From Kluyvera sp046569695 (lineage in GTDB: Bacteria > Pseudomonadota > Gammaproteobacteria > Enterobacterales > Enterobacteriaceae): a stretch of 64,000 bases of DNA. Under the pieces are notes generated by a model. That model made no database searches. It was not told the origin of the DNA and saw only the letters and a program-made list of their open reading frames with translations. Shown here piece by piece: positions 6,304-15,018 of this stretch. The stretch covers positions 62,001 through 126,000 of the forward strand of contig NZ_JBKHUI010000008.1 of assembly GCF_046569695.1 (NCBI RefSeq), in the 5' to 3' direction. The position numbers and the translations under genes were made by a program. The first letter of the stretch is position 1. Each line of letters opens with the position of its first letter.

Positions 6304-8934
6304 ATGACACTTCGTAACTGCTATGCCGCTCAGGCTATCGCACGGGCTTTGCGTTGTCCAAAGTACGGCTTTACCGTTATTTTGCCAGCGGCGCTAAGCG
6401 CTATTCCCTATACGGCCTGCGCGGATAACTATTTTAATCCAGCATTTCTGTCCGGTGATAATACAGCGGTAGCGGACCTGTCGCGTTTTGAAAATAGCAA
6501 TGGGCAGGCACCTGGGAAATATCGGGTTGATATTTATCTCAACCAACAGTTTATTTCCAGCGAAGACGTCGATTTTAAAGCGGATAAAAAAAGCCAGGAT
6601 GATACCGGACTGTCGCCGTGCTTTACCCTGACGCGTCTTGAAGCGATGGGGCTTAATCCGAACGCCTTCCCGGCGCTTAAAGCGCTGCCTGCTGAGCAGT
6701 GCGTGCCGTTTGACGCTATTCCTGACGGCAGCACCCGTTTTGATTTTGAACACCAGAAGCTTGATATCAGCATTCCACAGGCTGGGATGAAGCAGAGCGC
6801 GCGCGGCTATATTCCGCCAGAGCAGTGGGATCAGGGCATTAACGCCATGACCCTGAACTATGACTTTTCCGGCAGCAACAGCGGCGGCACCAGCAGTCAG
6901 GACAGCTATTACCTGAACTTACAAAGCGGTCTGAACCTCGGGGCCTGGCGTCTGCGTGACTACTCCACCTGGAACTACAGCCACGGCGAAGGCAGCACGC
7001 AGAATGAATGGCAGCACATCAGCACCTACGTCGAACGGACGATCGTCCCGTTAAAGTCGGAGTTAACGTTGGGTGAAAGCTACACGCCGTCTGATGTCTT
7101 TGATTCGCTGGGCTTTCGCGGCGCGCAGATCGCCTCCGATGACAATATGCTGCCCGACAGCCTCAAAGGCTTTGCGCCGACCGTGCGCGGTATTGCCCGC
7201 AGCAACGCCAAAGTCACTATCAAACAGAACGGCTACGTCATCTACCAGACCTACGTGTCGCCGGGGGCGTTTGCCATTAAGGATCTCTATCCCACCTCAT
7301 CAAGCGGCGATTTGCAGGTGACGGTGCAGGAGACGGACGGCAGCGAAAATAGCTACACGGTACCCTATTCAGCGGTACCGCTGCTGCAGCGTGAAGGAAG
7401 GCTAAAGTATGCGCTGACCGCCGGGAAATACCGCAGCAGCAACGATCAGCAGGACGAAGTGGATTTTGCGCAGGGAACGCTTATCTGGGGGTTACCGAAG
7501 GGGTTTACCGCCTACGGCGGCAGTCAGGCATCGGCAGACTACCGGGCGTTTGCGCTGGGTATTGGGCTCAATATGGGCGACCTGGGGGCGATATCCACCG
7601 ATATCACCCAGGCCAATAGTACGCTGGTAGACGGCAGCCAGCATGAAGGGCAGTCGGTGCGTTTTTTGTACGCCAAAGCGCTGAACTCGCTCGGCACCAA
7701 CTTCCAGCTGCTGGGCTATCGCTATTCGACGCAGGGGTTTTACACCCTTGATGAAACGACCTACCAGCATATGGATGGTTATACGGGGGAAGAGGGTTTT
7801 CAGGATGACGACCACGACGGCAAGCAGGATAAGCCGCAGTGGACCGATTTCTACAACCTCTACTACACCAAAAAAGGCAAAGTGCAGATCAACGTGTCGC
7901 AGTCGATAGGCGACAACGGTTCGCTGTTTATCACCGGTTCTGAGCAGAGTTATTGGCATACCGATGAAACCGACAAGCTTATCCAGATTGGCTATAACGG
8001 CAACTGGAACAACATCTCCTACGGCCTGACGTGGAACTACGACCGCTCGCCAGGAGAGAGCGAGGCCGATCAGGTTTACGCCTTTAACGTCTCGCTGCCG
8101 ATTGGCGAATGGCTCGCCGGGCGCGGTAACGCCGACGTCTACCACGCGGCGAACACGCTCAACGCCTCGTACAACATGAGTACTGACCGCCACGGCAAAA
8201 CCTCACAGACCACCGGGGTCAACGGCACGCTGCTTGCTGAGAACAACCTGAACTACAACGTTCAGGAAAGCTACGGTAACCACGGCACCGGCGACAGCGG
8301 CAACGCTAGCCTCGGCTATCAGGGTACTTACGGCAATCTGAAGGCCGGTTACAACTACAGCGATGGCTATCACCAGCGTAACTACGGCATGAGCGGCGGT
8401 GTGGTGGTTCACCGCAACGGCGTCACCCTGAGCCAACCGCTGGGCGACACCAATATTCTGGTGAAAGCGCCAGGGGCGGCGGGCGTGGCGCTGGAGAACA
8501 CCACCGGGGTTAAAACCGACTGGCGCGGTTACGCGGTGGTGCCGTACGCCACCACCTATCGGCAGAACCGCGTGGCGCTGGACACCAACTCAATGGGGCA
8601 AAACGTCGATATCGACGATGCGGTGGTCAACGTGGTGCCAACGCAGGGGGCGATGGTGCGCGCGGAGTTTAACGCCCATATCGGCGCCCGCGTGCTGATG
8701 ACCCTCAACCATCTGAATAAACCGGTGCCGTTTGGTTCCACGGTAACGGTCAACGACAGCCAGCAGAGCAGCCTGGTCGGCGACGACGGGCAGGTTTATC
8801 TCTCCGGCCTGCCGCCATCCGGCACGCTGGTGGTGCAGTGGGGGAAAGGGGCCGACAAACGCTGTTCGGTGGCCTATCAACTCTCGGCCGACCAGATAAC
8901 TACCTTTAACCGGGTGGCGGAAACCTGCCATTAA
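6304..8934 (+). CDS. Fimbrial outer-membrane usher (FimD family)
   Basis: Outer-membrane secretion and assembly platform for the fimbria. At 876 residues it has usual usher length: long signal sequence (cleavage about ACA, residue 40), N-terminal chaperone-binding domain with FNPAFLSGDN, beta-barrel with middle plug (PTVRGIARSNAKVTIKQNG), and C-terminal domains ending KRCSVAYQL and a final Cys. The middle domain has the typical DLYPTSSSGDLQVTVQETDG segment. It sits between the chaperone and adhesin genes with gaps of 24 and 15 bases. Long antisense reading frames across it are shadows. Confidence 0.95.
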   Translation: MTLRNCYAAQAIARALRCPKYGFTVILPAALSAIPYTACADNYFNPAFLSGDNTAVADLSRFENSNGQAPGKYRVDIYLNQQFISSEDVDFKADKKSQDDTGLSPCFTLTRLEAMGLNPNAFPALKALPAEQCVPFDAIPDGSTRFDFEHQKLDISIPQAGMKQSARGYIPPEQWDQGINAMTLNYDFSGSNSGGTSSQDSYYLNLQSGLNLGAWRLRDYSTWNYSHGEGSTQNEWQHISTYVERTIVPLKSELTLGESYTPSDVFDSLGFRGAQIASDDNMLPDSLKGFAPTVRGIARSNAKVTIKQNGYVIYQTYVSPGAFAIKDLYPTSSSGDLQVTVQETDGSENSYTVPYSAVPLLQREGRLKYALTAGKYRSSNDQQDEVDFAQGTLIWGLPKGFTAYGGSQASADYRAFALGIGLNMGDLGAISTDITQANSTLVDGSQHEGQSVRFLYAKALNSLGTNFQLLGYRYSTQGFYTLDETTYQHMDGYTGEEGFQDDDHDGKQDKPQWTDFYNLYYTKKGKVQINVSQSIGDNGSLFITGSEQSYWHTDETDKLIQIGYNGNWNNISYGLTWNYDRSPGESEADQVYAFNVSLPIGEWLAGRGNADVYHAANTLNASYNMSTDRHGKTSQTTGVNGTLLAENNLNYNVQESYGNHGTGDSGNASLGYQGTYGNLKAGYNYSDGYHQRNYGMSGGVVVHRNGVTLSQPLGDTNILVKAPGAAGVALENTTGVKTDWRGYAVVPYATTYRQNRVALDTNSMGQNVDIDDAVVNVVPTQGAMVRAEFNAHIGARVLMTLNHLNKPVPFGSTVTVNDSQQSSLVGDDGQVYLSGLPPSGTLVVQWGKGADKRCSVAYQLSADQITTFNRVAETCH

Positions 8935-8949
8935 CGCTGCGGAAAGTTC

Positions 8950-9963
8950 ATGAAAATATTAATGAAAATGCTATTTAGTTTACTGTTATTGGGCGCGGCC
9001 AGCACGGCGTTTGCCGGTTCGTCGGACAGCTGCGCCAATGCCACCGGGTCGACGCAGAACGAGAACTTTGATGTGACAACTGCGCTGACGGCGGATACCA
9101 ACGTGGCTGGAAAAACCACGCAGGTCGTACGCTCCGGCGATATTCATATGAATGCGAACTGCCCGAAGGTCTCCTCCAACAGAAATAACTACACCTATCG
9201 TTCCTACGTCTCAAACTACCCGGTAGTGGAAACGTCCGGTAGCTGGAAATACCTTCAGCTCAACGATTATCTTGAAGGCGCGCTGCGGGTGACCGATGCG
9301 GTCGCCGGGGACGTTTACGCCCCGGCCAACTACGCCAAAATGGGCACTGACGGCTGTGTATCCAACGGCTGCAATTTCCCGGTGTCGGACTCCAACATCA
9401 CGCTGCAGATAAAAATTGCCAAACCCTTTGTCGGCAACGTGACGATTCCGCAGACGCGCCTTTTCAACGTCTATATCAACCGCAGCAGCGGCGGGTCGTT
9501 CGGCACGCCGGTTTATACTATCTCGTTTAGCGGCTCGATCACCGTGCCGCAGAGCTGCGAAGTGAACGGCAATCAGGTGATTACCATCGACTTTGGCACG
9601 CTCTCCTCGGGTAACTTTAAAACCAAAGGACAAAAGCCTTCGGGCTTCACCCCAGTGAGCCGACAGGTACCGGTGAAATGCTCGGGTGGCGTGAGTGAAA
9701 TGGCGAGTCTGAGCTTCCGTTTTCAGGGGCAGGCCGATGTGAATGAGCCGACGGCGATTGCCACTGACAACAGCGATATCGCGGTGCAGTTCACCGATAT
9801 TCTCGGCAACGTTATCGTTCCCAACACCGGCACTATCCCGTTCCAGCTGCAGGACTACGTGGCGACGGTACCGTTTACCGTTGCTCCCATTAGCGCCACC
9901 GGTAAGAAGCCGCAGCAGGGCGTGTTCCATGCGCAGGCCTATATCGTGGTCGATTTTAACTAA
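8950..9963 (+). CDS. Two-domain fimbrial tip adhesin
   Basis: A 337-residue secreted protein immediately downstream of the usher, the usual place of the tip adhesin. After a signal peptide ending STAFA come an N-terminal domain (about 23-190, Cys-rich, with DGCVSNGCNFPVSD) likely to bind the receptor and a C-terminal pilin domain (about 195-337) with VPQSCEVNGNQVITIDFGTLSSG and VPVKCSGG, as in FimH- and StfH/MrpH-type adhesins. The receptor cannot be inferred. GGAAAG precedes the ATG. Translation runs nearly into the next pilin gene. Confidence 0.85.
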   Translation: MKILMKMLFSLLLLGAASTAFAGSSDSCANATGSTQNENFDVTTALTADTNVAGKTTQVVRSGDIHMNANCPKVSSNRNNYTYRSYVSNYPVVETSGSWKYLQLNDYLEGALRVTDAVAGDVYAPANYAKMGTDGCVSNGCNFPVSDSNITLQIKIAKPFVGNVTIPQTRLFNVYINRSSGGSFGTPVYTISFSGSITVPQSCEVNGNQVITIDFGTLSSGNFKTKGQKPSGFTPVSRQVPVKCSGGVSEMASLSFRFQGQADVNEPTAIATDNSDIAVQFTDILGNVIVPNTGTIPFQLQDYVATVPFTVAPISATGKKPQQGVFHAQAYIVVDFN

Positions 9964-9972
9964 GGAGCGGCA

Positions 9973-10515
9973 ATGATGAACGGCAAACGGCGGTACTGGC
10001 TGGTGGTCATCGGATGGGCGCTGAGTGTGGCAACGGTGCAGGCGGCGAATAACGGCGTCGAAATCGACATGAGCGGCACGGTGGTGGCCTCCACCTGCGA
10101 TGTGGAAACCGCCGACACTCTGCAGACCATTTTTATTGGCAATTTCAGCAGCAACACCTTCCACACGGCGGGCGACGTATCGTCAACCGCCGATCTGGTT
10201 ATCCGCCTGAAGAACTGTAGCAGCGGTATTTCCGGGGCGACGGTGATGTTCAGCGGCACGCCGGACGGCGACAACGGCAAGCTGCTGGCGCTTTCGGATA
10301 CCGCCGGGAAGGGCAACATGGCCTCCGGCGTCGGCGTGGAGATCCTCGATGCCAATAAGAAAACGGTGGCGATTAACACCGCCAGCGACAGCCAGTCGCT
10401 GCAGGAAGGGGATAACAACGCGCTGACGTTTTTCCTGCGCTATCAGGCGACGAAAATTCCGGTAACCGCCGGAAACGCCTCGTCGGTCATGTATTTCGAT
10501 CTGAGCTACCAGTAA
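9973..10515 (+). CDS. Minor fimbrial subunit 1 (adaptor-like)
   Basis: A 180-residue pilin-domain protein with signal peptide ending ATVQA, EIDMSGTVVASTCDV (first Cys), LKNCSSG (second Cys) and terminal MYFDLSYQ with the beta-zipper. AAGGAG lies 5 bases before the first ATG and 8 before a second in-frame ATG at 9976, so either may be used. It probably forms part of the tip fibrillum linking adhesin to shaft (inference from order). Its stop overlaps the start of the next gene. Confidence 0.85.
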   Translation: MMNGKRRYWLVVIGWALSVATVQAANNGVEIDMSGTVVASTCDVETADTLQTIFIGNFSSNTFHTAGDVSSTADLVIRLKNCSSGISGATVMFSGTPDGDNGKLLALSDTAGKGNMASGVGVEILDANKKTVAINTASDSQSLQEGDNNALTFFLRYQATKIPVTAGNASSVMYFDLSYQ

Positions 10516-11024
10516 TGAAAATAATCCTCATGCTGCTTCTGCTGACTGCCGTCAGCGCGCAGGCACACGACGGCACCGTCTACGTCAGCGGCTCCATTCA
10601 GGACAACACCTGTATCGTAGCACCGTCCTCTCAGGCGCAGACCGTGCCGCTGGGCGACATCGCCGCCAAGCAGTTCGCCACCAAAGGCAGCGGCTCGTCG
10701 CCGGTGGCTTTTATTATCGATCTGCAACAGTGCGGTGCGGCGGCGACCGGCGTTGATTTCACCTTTAGCGGGGCGGCAGACACGGCGGATAAAACGCTAC
10801 TGGCGCTCGACAGCGGTAGCGATGCGGCGCAGGGGATTGCTATAGAGCTGCAAAGCGCAGATCACGCCCGGCTACCGCTGAATCAGGCTTCACCTCGCTA
10901 CGTGATTGACCCGACCCGTGCCGATAACGTGTTTATCTTCTACGCCCGCTATATGGCGACGGCGAGCAGCGTGACCAGCGGCACGGCAAACGCCACCGCG
11001 ACCTTTACGCTGACCTGGCAATAG
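10515..11024 (+). CDS. Minor fimbrial subunit 2
   Basis: A 169-residue pilin-domain protein whose ATG overlaps the previous stop (TAATG), indicating translational coupling. It has signal MKIILMLLLLTAVSAQA, VYVSGSIQDNTCIV (first Cys), LQQCGAA (second Cys) and terminal ATFTLTWQ, with Trp where most pilins have Tyr. It is the second minor subunit after the adhesin. Its exact position in the fibre is unknown. Confidence 0.84.
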   Translation: MKIILMLLLLTAVSAQAHDGTVYVSGSIQDNTCIVAPSSQAQTVPLGDIAAKQFATKGSGSSPVAFIIDLQQCGAAATGVDFTFSGAADTADKTLLALDSGSDAAQGIAIELQSADHARLPLNQASPRYVIDPTRADNVFIFYARYMATASSVTSGTANATATFTLTWQ

Positions 11025-11037
11025 CGGGGAGTGCACC

Positions 11038-11709
11038 ATGAAATATTGCCTGTTTACCCTGCTGGCCTTCGGCGTTTCCGCCCACGCAGGCGTTACCGTA
11101 GACGGTACCCGTTTTATCTTTGATGCCGATAAGCCGAGTATCACCTTCACGGTGAACAACACCGCTCAGCAGCGCTATCTGGTGCTGTCAAAAGTGCTTG
11201 ACGCCCAGGGGCAGAGCGGCAATCAGGTGCCGTTTATCACCACGCCGCCGCTGTTTCCGCTGCTGCCGGGGCATAGCAATATTGTGCGCATTATGCGTAC
11301 TGGCGGTGACCTACCGGATGACCGCGAAAGCCTGTTCTGGCTGAGCGTAGCCAGCATTCCAGAAACCCAGAGTAAGCCAGCCGCAAACGCCCTACAGCTA
11401 GCGATTCGTAGCCGGATGAAACTGTTTTATCGCCCAGTGGGCCTGAAGGGGCGCGAAGAAGAGGCCTACCGTCAACTGGTGTGGAAAGTACAGGGCAGTC
11501 AGACTCAGGTGACTAATCCGACGCCCTATTACGTCACGCTGTTTAACCTACGCGTCAACGGCAGGGCGGTGGAGAACGCCGGCATGGTGGCGCCGTTTAC
11601 TTCCGAGGCGAAAAACATCTGCCCGTCCAGCGGCCGCTGCGTGCTGCAATGGCAAACCATTAATGACTACGGGCGTGTGATGCCCCTACAGACGCAAACG
11701 CTAAGGTAA
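11038..11709 (+). CDS. Second fimbrial chaperone (PapD family)
   Basis: A 223-residue periplasmic chaperone with signal peptide ending SAHA, then GVTVDGTRFIFDADKP with the conserved Arg, PPLFPLLPGHSN, ESLFWLSVASIP and the G1 strand LAIRSRMKLFYRPVGL. A late Cys pair (CPSSGRC) may form a disulphide, which is absent from the first chaperone. Operons with two chaperones often dedicate one to the adhesin or minor subunits. Its place after those genes fits this (inference). It ends 4 bases before the oligosaccharyltransferase-like gene. Confidence 0.9.
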   Translation: MKYCLFTLLAFGVSAHAGVTVDGTRFIFDADKPSITFTVNNTAQQRYLVLSKVLDAQGQSGNQVPFITTPPLFPLLPGHSNIVRIMRTGGDLPDDRESLFWLSVASIPETQSKPAANALQLAIRSRMKLFYRPVGLKGREEEAYRQLVWKVQGSQTQVTNPTPYYVTLFNLRVNGRAVENAGMVAPFTSEAKNICPSSGRCVLQWQTINDYGRVMPLQTQTLR

Positions 11710-11713
11710 GACC

Positions 11714-13402
11714 ATGGCTGTCCAAAACAGGGAGGTGAATAGGCCAAAGGCCTGGCCACTGGTCGCCATACTGGCGCTGATCTATCTGCTGGTGATGCAT
11801 CTGGTGATCGCCAATATGGGCGGCAGCGGCAGCGAACTGCCCACCTCGCTGTGGGTCTGGTTTTGCATGCTACTTTTGTTGGGCTGTGGCTGGCCCTGTT
11901 TTATCCGCACCGCCCTCACCGTGGCACCCGGCACCCGGCGTATGCTTCTGGGCGCGTTGCTGATGAGCCTGCCGCTGGCGTGGAGTCCCGAACCGGGCTG
12001 GCGTCTTGATGCGCTGCCGCGTTTTGCCGGGCTGTGGGCGGGCGTGCTGCTGCTACTCTTGTTGACGCAGGTCAGATTCAGCGAGCGCCAGCGGCAAACG
12101 CTACTGTATTTACTGGTGATAGCCGGGCTTATTCAGGCGATATACAGCCTGCTGGGGTTGCATTTTCCCACTGTACTGCCGCTATTTGAGCAACAGGTGC
12201 TTGCCGCCGCGCCGGGAAATATCAGCGTTTTTCAGCAGCGCAACGTTGCCGGGTCGTTTCTGGCCTGCGGCGGCGCGGTGGGATTGTACAGTCTCGGTTC
12301 ACCGTTTTTCCGCAGCCGCTCTCCGGGAAGGGAAGCTGCGCGAATCGCTGCCATCTGCGTGGCGGTGATGGTGCTGTATTGGGCGCTAACGGAGATCCCC
12401 TCGCGCATCGGTTGGCTAAGCGCGATTTGCGTCTACGTTGGGATGGTATGCCTGCACTGGCAGACTTCCCCGACCTGGCGGCGCGGGCTTCTACTGGGTG
12501 CTCCGGCGGTGGGCGTTGCTATTGGCGCGAGCCTGATGCCGCTCTCGTTTAGCGAGGCACTGGCGCAGCATGACGGTTCGACCCTTCAGCGGCTGATGAT
12601 TTTACGCGAAACCCTACGCATGATTGCGCAGCATCCGTTCTTAGGATGGGGCTACGGCAGCTACGTCTGGCACTTCAGCCATTTTATAGCCGACCGTGCG
12701 ACGCCGATTGCCAATGGTTGCAGCATTATTCCCCACCCACACAATGAACTGCTCTACTGGTGGGTGGAAGGCGGGCTGGTGGCGCTGCTGGGGCTGATGC
12801 TGCTGGCGTGGGCTGGTATGACCTTTTTTTTCCGCACCACAAACCGCCAGACGCTGTCGCTGCTGTTCTGCCTGCTGCCGCTGCTGCTGCATACCCAGGT
12901 GGAGTACCCGTTTTATCAGTCGGCGACGCACTGGCTGACGTTTATTATGCTGCTCAGCCTCGCCGCCGGAGAAGGTCCGCCCGTACGCGTATTCAGCGGT
13001 CGTTGGCTGCCGTATTTTTCGGCGCTGGTGATGATTGCCGTTTGTGCTGGCGCATTTACGCTATTAGCGACCCTACGTCAGCAGTCCGTGTTAACGCATT
13101 TTGAGCAGACGCCCGAAAAATATTATCGCCAGGTATTGGCGTTACGAGAAAGCGGACTGGAGACGGCGCGTTTGAGGAAAGACCGCGCGCTGGCGCTGAT
13201 TGTGAAATATCAGCAAACCGGAAATCGACAAGCGCTATTGATGTATATATCGCAAGCAACCTGCTGGCTTAATTTATGGGTTGATGCCGATATGTATAAT
13301 AATGTGATCGATGTCGATTTTTTTATGAATAAGACAGTTGCCGGCAATGCGTTTAAATCAGAAGCGAAAAGGATATTTGTTGATGATAATCGTTTTCAAT
13401 AA
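11714..13402 (+). CDS. PglL/Wzy-type O-oligosaccharyltransferase-like membrane protein in fimbrial operon
   Basis: A 562-residue inner-membrane protein with about 11-12 predicted hydrophobic segments up to residue 450 and a soluble C-terminal tail. Motifs of the bacterial O-oligosaccharyltransferase (PglL/PilO) branch of the Wzy/WaaL superfamily are visible: FQQRNVAGSFLA near 174, SRIGWLSA in a membrane segment near 230, a large periplasmic loop with RETLRMIAQHPFLGWGYGS, the likely catalytic HPHNELLYWWVEGG near 340, and VEYPFYQSATHW near 397, like the Wzy_C_2 region. AAGG 7 bases upstream lies inside the end of the chaperone gene, so it is in the fimbrial operon. Predicted role: transfer of a lipid-linked glycan to exported pilins. 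O-antigen ligase or polymerase activity is the alternative. The family call is good and the substrate is inference. Confidence 0.78.
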   Translation: MAVQNREVNRPKAWPLVAILALIYLLVMHLVIANMGGSGSELPTSLWVWFCMLLLLGCGWPCFIRTALTVAPGTRRMLLGALLMSLPLAWSPEPGWRLDALPRFAGLWAGVLLLLLLTQVRFSERQRQTLLYLLVIAGLIQAIYSLLGLHFPTVLPLFEQQVLAAAPGNISVFQQRNVAGSFLACGGAVGLYSLGSPFFRSRSPGREAARIAAICVAVMVLYWALTEIPSRIGWLSAICVYVGMVCLHWQTSPTWRRGLLLGAPAVGVAIGASLMPLSFSEALAQHDGSTLQRLMILRETLRMIAQHPFLGWGYGSYVWHFSHFIADRATPIANGCSIIPHPHNELLYWWVEGGLVALLGLMLLAWAGMTFFFRTTNRQTLSLLFCLLPLLLHTQVEYPFYQSATHWLTFIMLLSLAAGEGPPVRVFSGRWLPYFSALVMIAVCAGAFTLLATLRQQSVLTHFEQTPEKYYRQVLALRESGLETARLRKDRALALIVKYQQTGNRQALLMYISQATCWLNLWVDADMYNNVIDVDFFMNKTVAGNAFKSEAKRIFVDDNRFQ

Positions 13403-13404
13403 TA

Positions 13405-14091
13405 TCAGAAAGCGACCGGTAATTTATCCATAGCAATCAGTACACCGGATTTCATTTCGATATAGTTTCCTTTTTTTAACTCTGCAAGCACGTCCATAAT
13501 TCGGCTGCGCGATATCCTGGTCCGACGTTGAATAAAAGAGGACACTTTAATTTGCAGTCGAATATCTTCCGGGTAGAGCCAGAGTTCCATCAGCAGTGAG
13601 CGAATTTTACTATAGGCATCGTTGCCGACCATTTCGCTGTCGCGTGCGCTCATGACCATCACGCGCTGGGCGAGAATGCGCGAGATATCGTGCCATAAAT
13701 TAAACTCATCGCACTTCTCAACGAACAGGTCCAGCGGCACAATCCAGCCGGTGCAGTCGGTCTCTGCACGAATATAGTGCTGTGGGCGCGCCTTCACATC
13801 ATAATAAAGGCTATAGCCGTCAATAAGACCCACGACGGTTGGGGCAAAGACGGTAGCCATATGCAGATCAACCTGGGCGTGGCTTACGGAAAAGCAGCCG
13901 GTGGTCACCAGTAAAATAAACGCCGATTCACGATCGTTACTGAGTAACATTTTTGTCGAAGCGTTTAGCGTAAACGCGGTGCCAAAAGGGGCCAGCACGT
14001 TATGTAAATCCATTATTGCCTTCAGCGGTTTAGTTTGCTGACTAAACTCAAAGGCGTGGAGCGGTCGGGACGAATCGTCTGATTGCGACAT
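13405..14091 (-). CDS. IprA-like cAMP-receptor-fold transcriptional regulator
   Basis: A 228-residue protein with an N-terminal cyclic-nucleotide-binding-like beta-barrel (about 20-140) and a C-terminal winged helix (about 165-222: SKIRSLLMELWL, then RRTRISRSRIMDVLAELKKGNYIEMKSGVL). This layout fits the IprA/YaiV-type regulators of enterics, which are linked to stress and surface traits. It converges on the glycosyltransferase-like gene with a 2-base gap and is divergent from the LuxR-type gene. Regulation of the fimbrial cluster is plausible but not shown by the sequence. Confidence 0.75.
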   Translation of the reverse strand: MSQSDDSSRPLHAFEFSQQTKPLKAIMDLHNVLAPFGTAFTLNASTKMLLSNDRESAFILLVTTGCFSVSHAQVDLHMATVFAPTVVGLIDGYSLYYDVKARPQHYIRAETDCTGWIVPLDLFVEKCDEFNLWHDISRILAQRVMVMSARDSEMVGNDAYSKIRSLLMELWLYPEDIRLQIKVSSFIQRRTRISRSRIMDVLAELKKGNYIEMKSGVLIAMDKLPVAF

Positions 14092-14332
14092 GTCTTATTT
14101 CTCAATTGATTTTACGATAAGAAGTATAGCATGCCGAAATCGGATGATATAGCTGATGTTAATGATTGTTCTTGATTTATTTTTCGAATAAGACTAATCC
14201 TTTTTTGTTGTCCGAAATAGTATTGTTAGTGACCCGTGATGAGGTCCAATTATGGACGTTATACTGTGTTGCAATAATATTTTATACTCATTAGCATTTT
14301 ACATTGGCTACTATTACCATGGAGTTGGGTAA

Positions 14333-14932
14333 ATGGAGGTTGTCAGTTACAGCGACGATATTTTTCTTAATTTGGGTATTAAGTCGATATTGAACGTCAG
14401 CGCTGCGAGTACTCGTCAGTATAAATTAAATAATGTGGTTCTCGACTATGTCATTATCCTTAACGATCTCGATATCCGTCAGACGATCGACGCGCTTGGC
14501 GCAGAAACAGCAAGGTTTCGACGAAAAAACGTCATGGTGCTCACCGAGGCCATTTCACCGTTGATTGTTGGTTATTTATTGCGTAAATGCCGCGGTCTGG
14601 TGGCATATAGTATTAAAAATAACCACTGTGAATTACTGATTGATGCGCAAAGCGAAGAGTCACTCGATGACATTGAACAAGCGCACTACTTTTCGCTGTC
14701 GGATAACGAACTGTTTATTCTGCTGTCGCTCAGTATGGGTATGAAGCCAGAATTATTAACGAAGATCACCGGGCGCTCGGAAAAACGCGTTAGCGCCATT
14801 AAGCGCGATGTGATGAGCAAGTTAAATATTAAAAACAGCACGATTTTTTATGATGTTATCAGGGCGCTGTTTGTGCCCGTCAGGCAAAGCACGGGACATC
14901 CCCGGCACAAATCGTCGCACGCCAAAGTCTGA
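14333..14932 (+). CDS. LuxR-type helix-turn-helix regulator
   Basis: A 199-residue protein with a receiver-like N-terminal region lacking the clear phospho-acceptor pattern and a C-terminal LuxR/GerE helix-turn-helix (about 130-185: FSLSDNELFILLSLSMGMK, then KRVSAIKRDVMSKLNIKN). GGAG sits 8 bases before the ATG. Proteins of this shape next to fimbriae often control their expression. The gene lies in an AT-rich patch with the IprA-like gene, suggesting acquisition or silencing with the cluster (inference). Confidence 0.75.
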   Translation: MEVVSYSDDIFLNLGIKSILNVSAASTRQYKLNNVVLDYVIILNDLDIRQTIDALGAETARFRRKNVMVLTEAISPLIVGYLLRKCRGLVAYSIKNNHCELLIDAQSEESLDDIEQAHYFSLSDNELFILLSLSMGMKPELLTKITGRSEKRVSAIKRDVMSKLNIKNSTIFYDVIRALFVPVRQSTGHPRHKSSHAKV

Positions 14933-15018
14933 TGCACAGCAGGGCGCTATTCAGCCCGTTTACCACCCGCTATACTCAGCGCATTTGGGGAATAATTTTC
15001 CCGTATTCAGGGGGTAAC

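Noticed and set aside
7492..8193. 233-codon frame antisense to the usher
   Set aside because: It is a shadow frame in a conserved gene; the composition is that of a reverse complement of beta-barrel codons.
11714..13402. O-antigen ligase or polymerase of an LPS locus
   Set aside because: There are no sugar-nucleotide or glycosyltransferase genes nearby, and the gene is built into the fimbrial operon. It is kept as an alternative but is less likely.
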